From assembly GCF_036492835.1 (NCBI RefSeq), contig NZ_AP025314.1, positions 4,134,010 to 4,198,009 on the forward strand: a stretch of 64,000 nucleotides of DNA. Reading direction: 5' to 3'. Source of the stretch: Fulvitalea axinellae. GTDB lineage: Bacteria; Bacteroidota; Bacteroidia; Cytophagales; Cyclobacteriaceae. Position 1 is the first letter of the stretch. The number at the start of each line of letters is the position of its first letter. The position numbers and the translations under genes were made by a program. Below the pieces are notes generated by a model, which worked only from the letters and a program-made list of their open reading frames with translations, was not told the origin of the DNA and did not search any database. Of this stretch, positions 25,205 to 36,000 are shown one piece after another.

Positions 25205-26131
25205 ATGAGAATTTTAGAGGATTTCAAGGAAGTATTTAGAAAGTCCAACAACGCGTTGGCGCAGCTGATAATGATCAACATCGCTGTGTTTGTGGTACTG
25301 AACCTGCTGAAGGTAATTCTACACCTTTCCGGCTCGGCACCAATGTTCACAAAGCTTCAAGAGTTTGTGATGATGTCTCCTGACCCGTCCGAACTACTGT
25401 TCAAGCCGTGGACACTTTTTTCCTACGGAATCGTACATATGGGAATTCTCCATATTCTGTTTAATATGATTGTGCTCTATTGGTTTGGGCAGATCATCAT
25501 GAGCTATCTTGGTAGCCAAAAGCTCCTGAATCTGTACATATACGGAGTAGTGGCCGGAGGCTTAATGTACTTGATAGGCTTCAATCTGGTCCCTTACTTC
25601 CAACAACAAGCGTTGGGACAAGCTCCATTGCTGTTAGGCGCCTCCGCTGGCGTTTTGGCTGTGGTCGTAGGCGCCGCGGTCTTATTGCCAGAGTACACGA
25701 TTCACCTTATGTTCCTTGGGCCGATTAAGCTCAAATATATCGCTGCGGTTTATGTCTTCATTTCCATAATCCAAGTCATCGGTGACAACAGTGGCGGAGA
25801 ACTGGCACATCTGGGAGGCGCTACATTAGGCTACGCTTACATAAGACAGCTCCAACATGGACGCGACCTTGGACGCCCATTGGCCTGGTTGTTCGAAAAA
25901 ATAAAAGACTTATTCTCCAGACCAAAAATCCGGGTAACGCATAAAAACGCATCTTATTCATTCGGAACGGAAAATGTCTCAGGTACAAGAAGCCGTAGTG
26001 AAGAAAAATCGGCTAACCGCATCATCAACCAAGAAGAAATCGACGCTATTCTAGACAAGATATCCGAAAAGGGTTATGACGCACTGAGCAAAGAAGAAAA
26101 GCAGATGCTGTTTAATGCCAGTAAGAAATAA
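25205..26131 (+). CDS. rhomboid family intramembrane serine protease, second copy
   Basis: This 308-residue rhomboid has Ser147 in LLLGASAGVLAVV, His202 in ELAHLGGATLGYAY and the helix-2 motif ILHILFNMIVLYWFG (about 81-95). Its cytosolic C-terminal tail (about 225-308) ends in KISEKGYDALSKEEKQMLFN, a short motif commonly found at the end of Bacteroidota rhomboids. It lacks the long insertion of its neighbour, so the two are divergent paralogues rather than a recent duplication. The frame is open upstream from a TTG at 25172; ATG 25205 is preferred because the protein then starts at the predicted cytosolic end. Confidence 0.94.
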   Translation: MRILEDFKEVFRKSNNALAQLIMINIAVFVVLNLLKVILHLSGSAPMFTKLQEFVMMSPDPSELLFKPWTLFSYGIVHMGILHILFNMIVLYWFGQIIMSYLGSQKLLNLYIYGVVAGGLMYLIGFNLVPYFQQQALGQAPLLLGASAGVLAVVVGAAVLLPEYTIHLMFLGPIKLKYIAAVYVFISIIQVIGDNSGGELAHLGGATLGYAYIRQLQHGRDLGRPLAWLFEKIKDLFSRPKIRVTHKNASYSFGTENVSGTRSRSEEKSANRIINQEEIDAILDKISEKGYDALSKEEKQMLFNASKK

Positions 26132-26442
26132 TCATCTGATATAAAGGGGGCCCAGACTAACATTGTAAGCAGGCAGGAAGACAGGAAGCCATCAAGCCAC
26201 ACGTATTGTGGTTGCGAAGTTATCCCAATAAAGTCCATAGTTTTGACAGTGACTAAAAAGTTGCTTCGCATCAAGTTAGCTTATCCTTAGAGAAAGGAAA
26301 ATTCATTTCTTATTGGAGGAAAATCTTTTTGAAGCTAAAAGTGAGAGACACTGAAGCGCTTAGTTTTAACTCCTGCTGTGACCATATAAAATAGAAAAAG
26401 GGAGCCACACGGCCCCCTTTTTCATATCGCAATCTACTTACA
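26132..26442. other. intergenic region between the rhomboid gene and susD 2
   Basis: This 311-bp region carries the terminator at 26395-26422. Between 26192 and 26275 the minus strand reads a 27-codon stretch (LDAKQLFSHCQNYGLYWDNF, then ATTIRVA and a stop) that reminds me of a transposase C-terminus, with GCGAAG/CTTCGC inverted near its ends. This is too short to call a gene. Nothing else is seen. Confidence 0.35.
26395..26422 (-). terminator. terminator of the second susCD pair
   Basis: The stem AAAAAGGGAGCC with GGCCCCCTTTTT (26395-26406 with 26411-26422, one mismatch) lies 21 bp past the susD stop and is symmetric enough to work in both directions. Confidence 0.85.
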
Positions 26443-27888
26443 TTAATTAACGTCCCACCAAACTTTTTTGTCTTGTCTATCTTCTCCATAACCAGAGGTA
26501 GACAACGACGCTTTAAGATTTGCTTCGTTCAGGTCATCTTCCGTCAAAGGATATCTCAACCTTGTAGGAATTACGTCTGAAAGGGCATTCTCATGTATAC
26601 CGCCCGCTGGCATCTTGAAGATTCCAAAATCCAAGCGACGCCACTCTATCCAACCTTGAGCATTTTGGTTATATAGCGCAATCCATTTCTGGGTACCTAT
26701 CGATTTCTTCCAATCCGACGCATTATAAGTCAGGTTATCCATATACGTCTTTGCGTCCGCCGCCGGTACTTCCCAATAGTCCATTGACGCTTGAACAGCC
26801 TTTTTAAAATGGTCTTCGGCAGACCCTGCGATAAAACCGCGTTCTACCGCTTCGGCGAGCATAAACTCTTGCTCAGAGTAAGAAAGCAATACTGCCGGCA
26901 TTGTATACTTATGTTTCGGTCCAAGGCCAGAAGAATAAAGTTCTGTTTTCTCTGCCTGAGCTACGGATTCAAGCTGACCAAACGGACGGCCAGCATAACC
27001 GACTCCCTCTTTCTTGGCCTTTGGTGCGAAACTCATCAAGCGAGGATCATCCATCGACTTCAGGTAATTCACGAATGTGTCGCTAAACGCAAAGTCATTT
27101 TGACCTCTACCGCCAAGGTTAAAGCTTAGGGGGTTCGCATTCGCCGCATTGTCTTCAAATACCAACGACGCTTCCTCATCATTACCCGCAAAGATACTAG
27201 CGCTTGACGCCTCTGCGAAAATAGATTTTGCGGTAGCCTCATTGACATCCGCCATTCTCAAGGCCAAACGCATACGCAAAACATTGGCAAACTTTTTCCA
27301 CTTGGCTATATCGCCACCGTAGATAACGTCTCCCTTAACAGCTGCTCCCGAAGCGTCCAGCATATCGTGAGCACTTTTGACATCGGCAAGTAAGGTAGTG
27401 TAAATAGACTCCTGCGTATCGTATGCCGGAGTGAGGTTATCTCCCAACTGAAAAGCTTCCTTGAAAGGCGCATCTCCCCAAATGTCTGTCACAACCTGCA
27501 TGTTCCATGCTCTAACCAATGTTGCTATGGCGACATAATTAGGAGTTTCCTCTTTCTTTATGACAGTAGTCAAGTCCATCATTGAACCCGCATACATGTC
27601 TCGCCAGAGGTTTCCTATCGAACCGTCGCGAAGCTTATACCGCGACTCGTTTGTATATTCTTGTTGAGTCCAATACTGGGCCCATAACATTCCAAATCGA
27701 CCTTGGTTCCACTCATCGTGCAGAACACTCATCATCTCGTACTCTCCGCCTGTCAACAGATATGCAGAGGGAACGTCTTTGGCATTATCAGGATCTGAAT
27801 TTAATTTTTCAAAATCATCGTCGCAGGCAACCAGTCCAGCAACCAACGCCAGTCCTGAAAGCCACCTTTTATAGCTGAATTTCTTCAT
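26443..27888 (-). CDS. SusD-like surface lipoprotein, second pair
   Basis: This 481-residue SusD/RagB-family lipoprotein has a lipobox at Cys22 (MKKFSYKRWLSGLALVAGLV-AC) and then DDDFEKLNSDPDNAKDVPSA. Helical repeats typical of SusD_2-type proteins follow (VRAWNMQVVTDIWGDAPFKE; KWKKFANVLRMRLALRMAD). It pairs with the SusC-like receptor 32 bp upstream and would cap that transporter at the cell surface. The pair has no sigma/FecR genes of its own and no adjacent hydrolase, so its ligand cannot be inferred. Confidence 0.94.
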   Translation of the reverse strand: MKKFSYKRWLSGLALVAGLVACDDDFEKLNSDPDNAKDVPSAYLLTGGEYEMMSVLHDEWNQGRFGMLWAQYWTQQEYTNESRYKLRDGSIGNLWRDMYAGSMMDLTTVIKKEETPNYVAIATLVRAWNMQVVTDIWGDAPFKEAFQLGDNLTPAYDTQESIYTTLLADVKSAHDMLDASGAAVKGDVIYGGDIAKWKKFANVLRMRLALRMADVNEATAKSIFAEASSASIFAGNDEEASLVFEDNAANANPLSFNLGGRGQNDFAFSDTFVNYLKSMDDPRLMSFAPKAKKEGVGYAGRPFGQLESVAQAEKTELYSSGLGPKHKYTMPAVLLSYSEQEFMLAEAVERGFIAGSAEDHFKKAVQASMDYWEVPAADAKTYMDNLTYNASDWKKSIGTQKWIALYNQNAQGWIEWRRLDFGIFKMPAGGIHENALSDVIPTRLRYPLTEDDLNEANLKASLSTSGYGEDRQDKKVWWDVN

Positions 27889-27920
27889 CTTCGAATTTTT
27901 AAAGTTACGTAAAGGGGATC

Positions 27921-30900
27921 TTAGAACTTGAAGTTCAGGTTAAAGCCATATGATCGGAGGCTTGGAGTAGCGCCACCCTCAACACCCTGAACATTGCCCG
28001 AGTTTGTAGTATACTCAGGGTCGATGTGCGGAATATCGCTATGAAGGATTGCCAAATTTCGTCCGATAATAGACATTGTCACTCCGTTCAAACCAAGTTT
28101 GGAAGTCACAGTCTTAGGCAGGCTATAGCTCAAACTCACTTCTCTCAATTTCACATAGCTAGCGTCATAAATGTCCGCTTCCTGGATGAAGTACCCGTTA
28201 TTAGACTGATGGTAGGCTACCGCTGAGATATTTTTAGTGTTTTTACTTCCGTCAGCCATCACGCCTTCGGCCACTATACCTTTATTTCTAACATCTCCTG
28301 AAGCTGTTTCTTCAAAGATTCCTGAATAACGCCCCCACATATTGGTAGTAGAGAACATCTCGCCACCAAAAGATCCATCAACCACTACGTTCAAGCGGAT
28401 CCCTTTGTAGCTTATAGTGTTGGTAATGCCTCCTGTCCAATCTGCCATAGCAGATCCTAAAGCAACTTTATTTGATGTAGCCGTATATTTACCGCCACTA
28501 TTCACAAGCTTCTGCCCGTCTTTTCTCTCATATGCAGTACCGTAAATAGTTGCGTATGGCTCGCCTTTAACGGCTTCTACTGTCACACCAAAAGGAGCTG
28601 TACCCAATCTTAGGGTTTGCAAATCACCCGTTATATCAACCAGTTCGTTTCTATTGCGAGAATAGTTTGCCGCAACATCCCAACGGAAATCTCCTAACTG
28701 GAGCGGAGTCGCACTCAACACAACTTCGAGACCGTGGTTTTTCATTGAACCTGCGTTGATCCACATTCCGGTGCCACCTGTCGAAGCTGAAATGCTAACA
28801 GGAATAATCTGGTCTACCGAATTAGAGCTGTAATATGTCACATCAAGACCCAAACGGTTATCCAAGAATCTCACGTCCATACCAAGTTCGACAGAAGTGG
28901 TCTCTTCAGGTCTTAGATCTGGGTTATTGCTTCTGTTCGGGAAGTTAAATATCGGTTGAGCGGCAAACGGTCCATCTTCCCTCGACGTGTACACGTTAGT
29001 AGTCCGGTACGCTCCAGTATCATTACCCACTTTGGCCCAGCCACCTCTGATTTTACCAAAAGACAACCAAGGCAAATCCTGCAACGAAGGTAATTCAGAG
29101 AACACAAAGGATGTAGTTACCGATGGGTAGGTAAACGACTGCCCCGGCAATGACGAAGACCAATCAGAACGTATTGTCGCATCAAGGAAAAGCATGTCCT
29201 TATAGCCTACTGAAGCACTACCGAACACACTGTTTACGGTCTTATCATATCCGTCATCCGTAACCAAAGGTTTTTCGTTAGAATTAGACAAGGTATAGAG
29301 TCCCGGAACACTCAAGCCATTCACTGTCTCCATCCTGTTTCTGCGATAAGACTCCAATCTTCTGTTCAAACCCGCAAAGGTTACCAAAGACAGATCTTGT
29401 CCAAACTTCTTGTCGTACTTCAAAATGAATTCGAAATTTGACTCTTTTTTACGGCGAATATCCTCTGTATATGATCCTTTACCTTGGGCGTCATCATTGA
29501 TTGTCGAACCTACAGCCGTTCTTTCGCGACGAGAATCAGTATAGAAATCTGTCATTCCCTTAAATGTCGCAGTCAATTCAGGAAGAATCTGATAATCAAG
29601 ACTTACATTTCCGAAGAACCTTTCCCTATCGTCATCCTGAAAATTCATGTGACGAACCCAATACGGGTTATCAGAATACTTCATTCTCGGGTCCGTAGCA
29701 CTTATACGGTTCCAGCCACGTTGTGACCCATCTGGATTCATATAGTTTTTGTGCTCCTCATTGCTCCACTGGCGCTGTCCCCACTGGTTAAACTGCTGGA
29801 ATACGTTTTGTCCATCATAGCCTGTACCCGGACGCCCCAAAGCTTCGGATCCCACGTAATTTGCTTTCGCCGCAACCTTCAACTTACTATTAAGCTGTGT
29901 ACTTGCCGAAAAGCTCAAAGTATGTCGAGACAATTCACTGTTAGGAAAAACACCTGATATTTCCTTATTAGTGTAAGAAAGTCTAAAGTTAGAGTTGTCA
30001 TTTGCGCCCGAAAGAGCCACGTTATTGGTAAACGTAACACCTGTCTCAAAAAAATCTTTTACGTTGTCGGGATTAGCTACCCACGGGCTAGTGCCCAACT
30101 GGTTCGTAATACCCTGCTCGTAAGCAAAAAGGTCATACCACTGAACAACCTGTTGCCCATCAAGCTTAGGGCCCCAGCTCATGTCCGTAGCATACGATGG
30201 AGTTGGCTTACCCATGTATTCCCCAAACTTCTGCGATCCGCCACCACCATACTCGTTTTGGTATTTAGGCAATTTCAAAACACTTTCAAACGTCACTCCT
30301 GAATTGACAGAAACGCCAACGCCTTTCTTCTTCTTACCTGACTTTGTAGTAATCACAATCACACCGTTCGAGGCCCTAGAGCCATAAAGTGCTGCCGCGG
30401 CGGCACCTTTCAGAACGGTCATGTTGGCTATGTCATCCGGGTTTATATCCTGCGCCGCGTTTCCGTAGTCATAACCGCCACCGCCTCTGGCCTGGTCAGC
30501 GCCGTTAAAGTTAGAGTTATCCAAAGGAATTCCGTCCACAACAAACAATGGCTGGTTGTTTCCATAAATTGATGTTGCGCCACGAACGAGAATTCTCGAA
30601 GACCCGCCCATGTTTCCGTTACTGTTAATCTGAACACCTGCAACTTTTCCCGAAAGAGAGCTTACGATATTGGTCTCCCTGACTTGTTCAAAACTTTTAG
30701 AATCCAAAGATTGAGCGGCATAACCAATCGAACGCTCATCTCTTTCAATTCCCAAAGCCGTAACAACCACAGACTCCAACTCTTTGATGTCCGCAGTCAT
30801 CACCATATCAACCACTGACCTGTTGCCGACAACGACATCTTCAGTGGCCAAGCCGATAAAAGAAAAATTGAGAACCGTGTTTCCTTCCGGAATCTTGAGG

Positions 30901-31085
30901 GTGTATTTTCCGTCAATGTCAGTCGCCGTGCCCAGCGTACTTCCCTTGACTTTTACAGTTACACCGGGGATCGGTTCCCCGGATTCTTCCGCCGTAACCG
31001 TACCGGTGACGGACCTTTCTTGTGCCATAGCCGACGCAACAAATGCGAAGGCCAAAAGGACATTGAGCAGTATCCTTCTAGTCAT
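27921..31085 (-). CDS. SusC-family TonB-dependent receptor, no STN domain
   Basis: This 1054-residue outer-membrane transporter has a signal peptide (MTRRILLNVLLAFAFVASAM), a carboxypeptidase-D-like domain directly after it (about 22-110; VTAEESGEPIPGVTVKVKGS), the plug with LKGAAAAALYGSRASNGVIV, and a barrel ending FNLNFKF. Unlike the other two SusC proteins here it has no STN domain, so it should import without FecR signalling and must be regulated otherwise. A TTG at 31097 is in frame, but ATG 31085 gives a normal signal peptide. A perfect CCGGTT-A-AACCGG palindrome lies about 135 bp upstream. Confidence 0.95.
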   Translation of the reverse strand: MTRRILLNVLLAFAFVASAMAQERSVTGTVTAEESGEPIPGVTVKVKGSTLGTATDIDGKYTLKIPEGNTVLNFSFIGLATEDVVVGNRSVVDMVMTADIKELESVVVTALGIERDERSIGYAAQSLDSKSFEQVRETNIVSSLSGKVAGVQINSNGNMGGSSRILVRGATSIYGNNQPLFVVDGIPLDNSNFNGADQARGGGGYDYGNAAQDINPDDIANMTVLKGAAAAALYGSRASNGVIVITTKSGKKKKGVGVSVNSGVTFESVLKLPKYQNEYGGGGSQKFGEYMGKPTPSYATDMSWGPKLDGQQVVQWYDLFAYEQGITNQLGTSPWVANPDNVKDFFETGVTFTNNVALSGANDNSNFRLSYTNKEISGVFPNSELSRHTLSFSASTQLNSKLKVAAKANYVGSEALGRPGTGYDGQNVFQQFNQWGQRQWSNEEHKNYMNPDGSQRGWNRISATDPRMKYSDNPYWVRHMNFQDDDRERFFGNVSLDYQILPELTATFKGMTDFYTDSRRERTAVGSTINDDAQGKGSYTEDIRRKKESNFEFILKYDKKFGQDLSLVTFAGLNRRLESYRRNRMETVNGLSVPGLYTLSNSNEKPLVTDDGYDKTVNSVFGSASVGYKDMLFLDATIRSDWSSSLPGQSFTYPSVTTSFVFSELPSLQDLPWLSFGKIRGGWAKVGNDTGAYRTTNVYTSREDGPFAAQPIFNFPNRSNNPDLRPEETTSVELGMDVRFLDNRLGLDVTYYSSNSVDQIIPVSISASTGGTGMWINAGSMKNHGLEVVLSATPLQLGDFRWDVAANYSRNRNELVDITGDLQTLRLGTAPFGVTVEAVKGEPYATIYGTAYERKDGQKLVNSGGKYTATSNKVALGSAMADWTGGITNTISYKGIRLNVVVDGSFGGEMFSTTNMWGRYSGIFEETASGDVRNKGIVAEGVMADGSKNTKNISAVAYHQSNNGYFIQEADIYDASYVKLREVSLSYSLPKTVTSKLGLNGVTMSIIGRNLAILHSDIPHIDPEYTTNSGNVQGVEGGATPSLRSYGFNLNFKF

Positions 31086-31217
31086 AGATTTGAACAATTA
31101 GTTAATTAATGTATCGAGGTTTGATATCTTAATTAATTATTAAAAAGTTTATAATGCAAAAAATCACAACAAAGTAGGTAAGATAGTATCGTGATGAGGT
31201 AAAATAACACCACTAGA

Positions 31218-31230
31218 CCGGTTAAACCGG
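31218..31230. promoter_or_regulatory. palindromic candidate operator upstream of susC 2
   Basis: A perfect inverted repeat CCGGTT-A-AACCGG stands out in AT-rich DNA 133 bp before the susC 2 start. The size and symmetry fit a transcription-factor site, but no regulator gene is adjacent. Confidence 0.3.
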
Positions 31231-31381
31231 ATATAAACCATTCATACAAACACGCTCAACATTATGGATTTAACCATAAAAACAGAATAAACATAAAAAC
31301 AAAACAACATAACTCCTTTTCAAATAAAAAAATTAAATAAAAATGATCTTTAACAGGTAAAAATATGAATAAATAAAACAT

Positions 31382-31420
31382 AAAAGACCTCTCCCAAAAG
31401 AGGTATGGAGAGGTCTTTTT
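31382..31420 (-). terminator. terminator of the third susCD pair
   Basis: A perfect 13-bp stem AAAAGACCTCTCC/GGAGAGGTCTTTT (31382-31394 with 31407-31419) lies 29 bp past the susD 3 stop and carries A/T ends on both sides. Confidence 0.9.
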
Positions 31421-31448
31421 TGAACATTATTCGAAAGTTATTTTACTC

Positions 31449-33050
31449 CTACTGCATCCACCAAATTTTCACATCAATGTCATCTCTGCCTCCAATATTG
31501 GCTACAGCCGCTTTATAGTTCTCGTTATTGTTTACGTTCTCGCCGTCGGGATAACGTAAACGATACAAGTTTTCGCTAAATGGAGTTTCTTTCGGTGTCT
31601 TACGCGTCCGATATGTCAGAAAATAAGCTTGATCCGGCTGCCTGAAGTGCGAAAGCCATCTCTGTGAATATATTTTCTCCAGCTTCTCAGCTTCGGTTCC
31701 TTCATATTTGACTTTAGGGTGATCAAACAACGCAGCCAACACTTCGTCATTCTTATTCGCCGTTACCCATTCCGGCTTATTTTGCCACATCGGGGTATTC
31801 TCCGCTATTTTGTCCCAAAAGATTACAGACTCGCTTATTCCGGCCTCATAGTACTGTTTCGCCATCGCTTCGTCCTTGGACACCCCAATGCCTCTGAGAT
31901 AAGCCTCCGCCAACACAAACTTGGTTTCGGAAGATGTAACCCAAAGTTCAGGAATGTATTCCTCGTCCAAAATCAGGTAAACATTAAATGGTGAAAAGAG
32001 GTTCTCCTCGCCTTTATTCGAATAGTCGTTTTTCCTCTTGTTGTGATATGGACGGCCTCCTTCAGCATCAGTACCGGCATCCGGAACTTGAGGGTACGGA
32101 CGCCACTCGCCGGCATTATTAGGCTCGAAAAAGATGTAGGCTCTCGGATCAAAGATACCGCTTCCGTCTTTCTCATCTGAATCCGAAATTAATCGCCAGG
32201 TGTTTGTACCTAACCTCAAACCACTTCCGCCACCTTGGCTGAAAGCCCAACGTTTTACCCAATCGGTAAAGCCGAAGGCTTGATACCATACGCCCACATC
32301 CTGCCCCTCTTCCAGTATCAAACCCGACTGGACCACATTCTGGATAATTGCCGAAGCCGCTCCCGGGTCTTTCTCCGCCATTCGCATAGCGTAACGCAGG
32401 CGCAACGAATTTGCGAATCGTTTCCACATTTGCGCATTTCCCGCAAAAAACGGATCGTAATTCCCGATTCCCAATTGGTCTTCTCCAGGGTTTTCGACTA
32501 ACATATTGACACCATCCTCAAGCTCTTTCAGCAATGTTGCGTACAGCGCTTTCTGGTCTTCAAACTTGGGCCGAAGTATCTGTTCGCTTCCAGAGAAGAA
32601 AGCGTATCCGGCTTCGGAATAAGGAATATCACCAAAATAATCCACAACCCTTAAGGCTCTGCCCGCCATGAATATCTTGAGCATTCCCCTGATATTATCT
32701 ACCTTATAAAGGGTATAAGCATCGAGTTCAGATTCCAGCTTTCTGGCATTTTTCATCATGTCGTAGAAGCTGTTCCAAATACCGCTGTTACTCCTGACCA
32801 CCGCATCAACTCCCACGTTCTTATATTTGCCCGCAAGCTGAGTGGCCGGGTAGTATTCTTCATTATGCAAAAACGCCTGCTCTCCCCATTCCATTTTCAT
32901 GGAGGACATCACTCCGTTAAACTGAGCCTTAATGTGGCCCAATGTCGGATTCTTTGGCGGGCGGTTTATATCTTCAAAATCGTCGGTGCATGACAATGAG
33001 AACATCATGGACATCACCAGAATAATATTAAGTGCTTTCTTCATTTCCAT
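31449..33050 (-). CDS. SusD-like surface lipoprotein, third pair
   Basis: This SusD/RagB-family lipoprotein of about 533 residues has a lipobox (LVMSMMFSLS-C, Cys21 from the chosen start) followed by TDDFEDINRPPKNPTLG. SusD blocks include FMAGRALRVVDYFGDIPYSE and MWKRFANSLRLRYAMRMAEK. Candidate starts are TTG 33056, ATG 33050 and ATG 33044; the two ATGs are equally plausible, and the TTG is unlikely. It starts 6 bp after the stop of its SusC partner, so the two are translationally close. This is the last gene of the third locus. Confidence 0.92.
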   Translation of the reverse strand: MEMKKALNIILVMSMMFSLSCTDDFEDINRPPKNPTLGHIKAQFNGVMSSMKMEWGEQAFLHNEEYYPATQLAGKYKNVGVDAVVRSNSGIWNSFYDMMKNARKLESELDAYTLYKVDNIRGMLKIFMAGRALRVVDYFGDIPYSEAGYAFFSGSEQILRPKFEDQKALYATLLKELEDGVNMLVENPGEDQLGIGNYDPFFAGNAQMWKRFANSLRLRYAMRMAEKDPGAASAIIQNVVQSGLILEEGQDVGVWYQAFGFTDWVKRWAFSQGGGSGLRLGTNTWRLISDSDEKDGSGIFDPRAYIFFEPNNAGEWRPYPQVPDAGTDAEGGRPYHNKRKNDYSNKGEENLFSPFNVYLILDEEYIPELWVTSSETKFVLAEAYLRGIGVSKDEAMAKQYYEAGISESVIFWDKIAENTPMWQNKPEWVTANKNDEVLAALFDHPKVKYEGTEAEKLEKIYSQRWLSHFRQPDQAYFLTYRTRKTPKETPFSENLYRLRYPDGENVNNNENYKAAVANIGGRDDIDVKIWWMQ

Positions 33051-33056
33051 GATCAA

Positions 33057-36000
33057 TTAGAATAAAACATTAAGAGCGAAGCTGTATGACCTTACCCCAG
33101 GGAAAGCTCCCCACTCGATTCCTTGAGCCATCCCCGCTCCGTTAACACCTTCCGGGTTAATATCGTCAGGCATGTTTCTGTATATATAGAAAAGGTTGTG
33201 ACCGGACAAAGTAGCCGAGAAGCCTTGTATGAAACCGACCTTCTTTACCAAATTTTGTGGCATGTCATATGTCAAAGAAATCTCGCGCATATTCACCCAA
33301 GTGTTATCCACCACCGTTGGCTCATGTATGAAGTTGTAACGCTTGTTATCCGTATCCTTCCAATCGCCCCAACCAGAGCCTTCTCCACTCATATACTTGT
33401 ATATATAGTGTACCGTCTTGTCATTTGGCGATCCGTCTTTATGGACTCCACCAAGCTTAACGCCTACGTTTCTGGTATTTCCTTCAGAGTCGGTGTAAGG
33501 AAGGCCGTTGCCCATACGTTCACTCAAAGTCTCCGGGCTTAAGCCGTTCAACAAAGCCGTCGCATAACTGCCCGCATACACGTCCCCGCCAATCTTCGCA
33601 TCAATGTGCGCCCTTAAGCGCAAAGACTTGTAGCGGAAAGTATTTGTGAATCCAGCCAACCAATCTGGAGTGGAATTACCCAAAGCCACTTTCTCTTTTG
33701 TCGAGTAATAGTGCGTTCCGGCATCATTCACTACCCGACGGCCGTTATCATCACGGAGATAGTCGTAACCGTAAATTGTACCTACACGGTCCCCTTCTTC
33801 TACAGAGATACTAGGGCCGTAAGATCCCCAAAGAGATTGCAACTCAAGAGTCTTGATCTTTTCGTGAAGCTTCTTTACGTAGTTGTTATTCTTCGCAAAG
33901 TTGATTTCCGTTTCCCAACCATATTGCGGGGCGTCCAGAACAATACCTCGTATGGCTACTTCCAGGCCTTTATTTTGAACCTCTCCCGTGTTGAACCAGA
34001 AGTTTTCAGCACCCGAAGATCTAGCTGTGCTAGTCTTCAAGATCTGGTTATAAGTATTCTGCACATAGTAAGTTGCGTCGAGGAAAATTTTACTGTTAAG
34101 CAATTCCAAATCAAGCCCTATCTCATACGCATCCGTTTGAGTCGGCTTTAAATCCAATGCGGGAACTACATTTGGTAACTTATAGGTAGCGGAATTGGCG
34201 AAGTTTCCAGTATTATAGGTAGCGTGTACAGCATACGGATCAGCGTCAGTCGCAGTTTTGGCTACGGCCAACCTCAACTTACCATAGTTAAGCCACGAGA
34301 GTCCCTCTGTCAACCCTTCTACTTCCGTAAAAGCAAAACCAACGTTTGCCGATGGGTAAAAGTACGAATTCACGTCAGTTGGCAATGTCGAGGACCAGTC
34401 ATTACGGCCTGTTACCTCAAGGAAAAGCATATCCTTGTAGCTCACATTCACCATACCGAAAACGGCGTGAAGTTTCCTTTCATAGAAATCCTCTTTGGCC
34501 CTTTTGGGGTTATCTGCATCGTTATTAATGGAGAATGTGTTCGGGAAAATACGGTTGGTACTCGTTTCCGCCTTAAGGCCGTACTTTTTATGATGCCATA
34601 GGTTAGCGCCCACTGTGGCCCCCATATTGAAATCAGGCAAGATATCATCCTTGGAGAACATAAGTAACGCCTCGTGATTCATCACGGTATTGTTGAAAAG
34701 CTTCCGACTATACTTTCCGCCAAGCAGACCTTCCAAATCCGTAGGGGAATTCTCAACCTTGATATCCTCGTTATTGGAATCCATACCCGTCCGAACCAAT
34801 GCGGATAACCAATCCGTGATTTGATAAGTCATGGTAGCGCTACCCAAGAGTTTCCGTCTGTTGCGGGACTCGTTGTTTTTCATTGTTTTCCACCAAATAT
34901 GCTGATGGTAGTTCGAATACGAATCCGCAAACCCGTTCAAATCGTTTCGGGTTCCGTCAGGATTTACGTACAGGTCTTTATCCAAGCCTTTATAGTTTCT
35001 TGGCAAAACATAAATCATCGCTTTACCAAAACCGTCGCTACTTTCCCCAAGAACAGGCGTATTGTTTCTGTTATAATCGATGTAGCTAAAAGACAGATTA
35101 GTTTTCAGCTTTTTGGAGATATTAATGTCGGCGCCAAGATTTAAAGTCGTTTGATCGAAATTGGTATTCGGAACGATTGCTTTATTATCCAGGCGAGTCA
35201 CTGAGAAACGGAAAGACCCCATATCTCCGCCTTTAGAGATCGAGATATTATGTCTGGCGGTCAAGCCGTCACGGTGGTAGATTTTCTGATTGTCCGGCTG
35301 AGGGCTAAACGGGCGCATTTCTCCATCCCACCATTTAACCATTGTGCCATCCATCTTCGGACCCCAGCTTGACGCTGTCCAGAACCAACTAAAGCTATCC
35401 CAAGTCGAGACTCCTTCTATGCCTTTAGGGTTATGAACGTCGCCCCACCATTTAGGGATTACGTATTGGCCGTCCCCGTTCTTATTCAGAGTCGGTTCAA
35501 GGTCAGACACAGGACCACCCTGTCCGTAGACGTTCTGCATGTCCTGATACAAATACGGCTTGTTCACCCTGTGCATAAACGAGTAGCTGACACCCAAGCC
35601 TTTTTTGTTGCCGTTCTTTCCTTTTTTAGTCGTAATCATAATTACGCCGTTAGTGCCTCGTGCGCCATATAGGGCTGAGGCAGCGGCTCCTTTCAACACG
35701 TCAAATCTTTCGATATCGTCCGGGTTAATATTGTTAAGGCCACTTCCCCAGTCTTGTCCGTTAATTGCGCTGGTCATGCCCGGCGTGTTGTCGATCGGAA
35801 CTCCGTCCACTACAATAAGCGGTTGGTTATTGCCTTGCAAATTCGAAATACCCCGAATAACAATTCTGGTAGTACCGCCTTCGATTCCGTTTGGCTGAGT
35901 AATCTGCACGCCCGCGATACGACCCGACATACTGTTCGCAATATTTGGCGAAGCCTTAACGGCAATATCACTTCCTTTCATCGCCTGCGTGGCATATCCC

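Larger units (their letters stand above)
31086..31448. other. AT-rich intergenic region between susC 2 and susD 3
   Basis: These 363 bp contain a palindrome at 31218-31230, repeated TTAATTAA-type runs at 31100-31140 and the terminator of the third susCD pair at 31382-31420. I see no consensus TAnnTTTG promoter and no gene. Confidence 0.5.
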
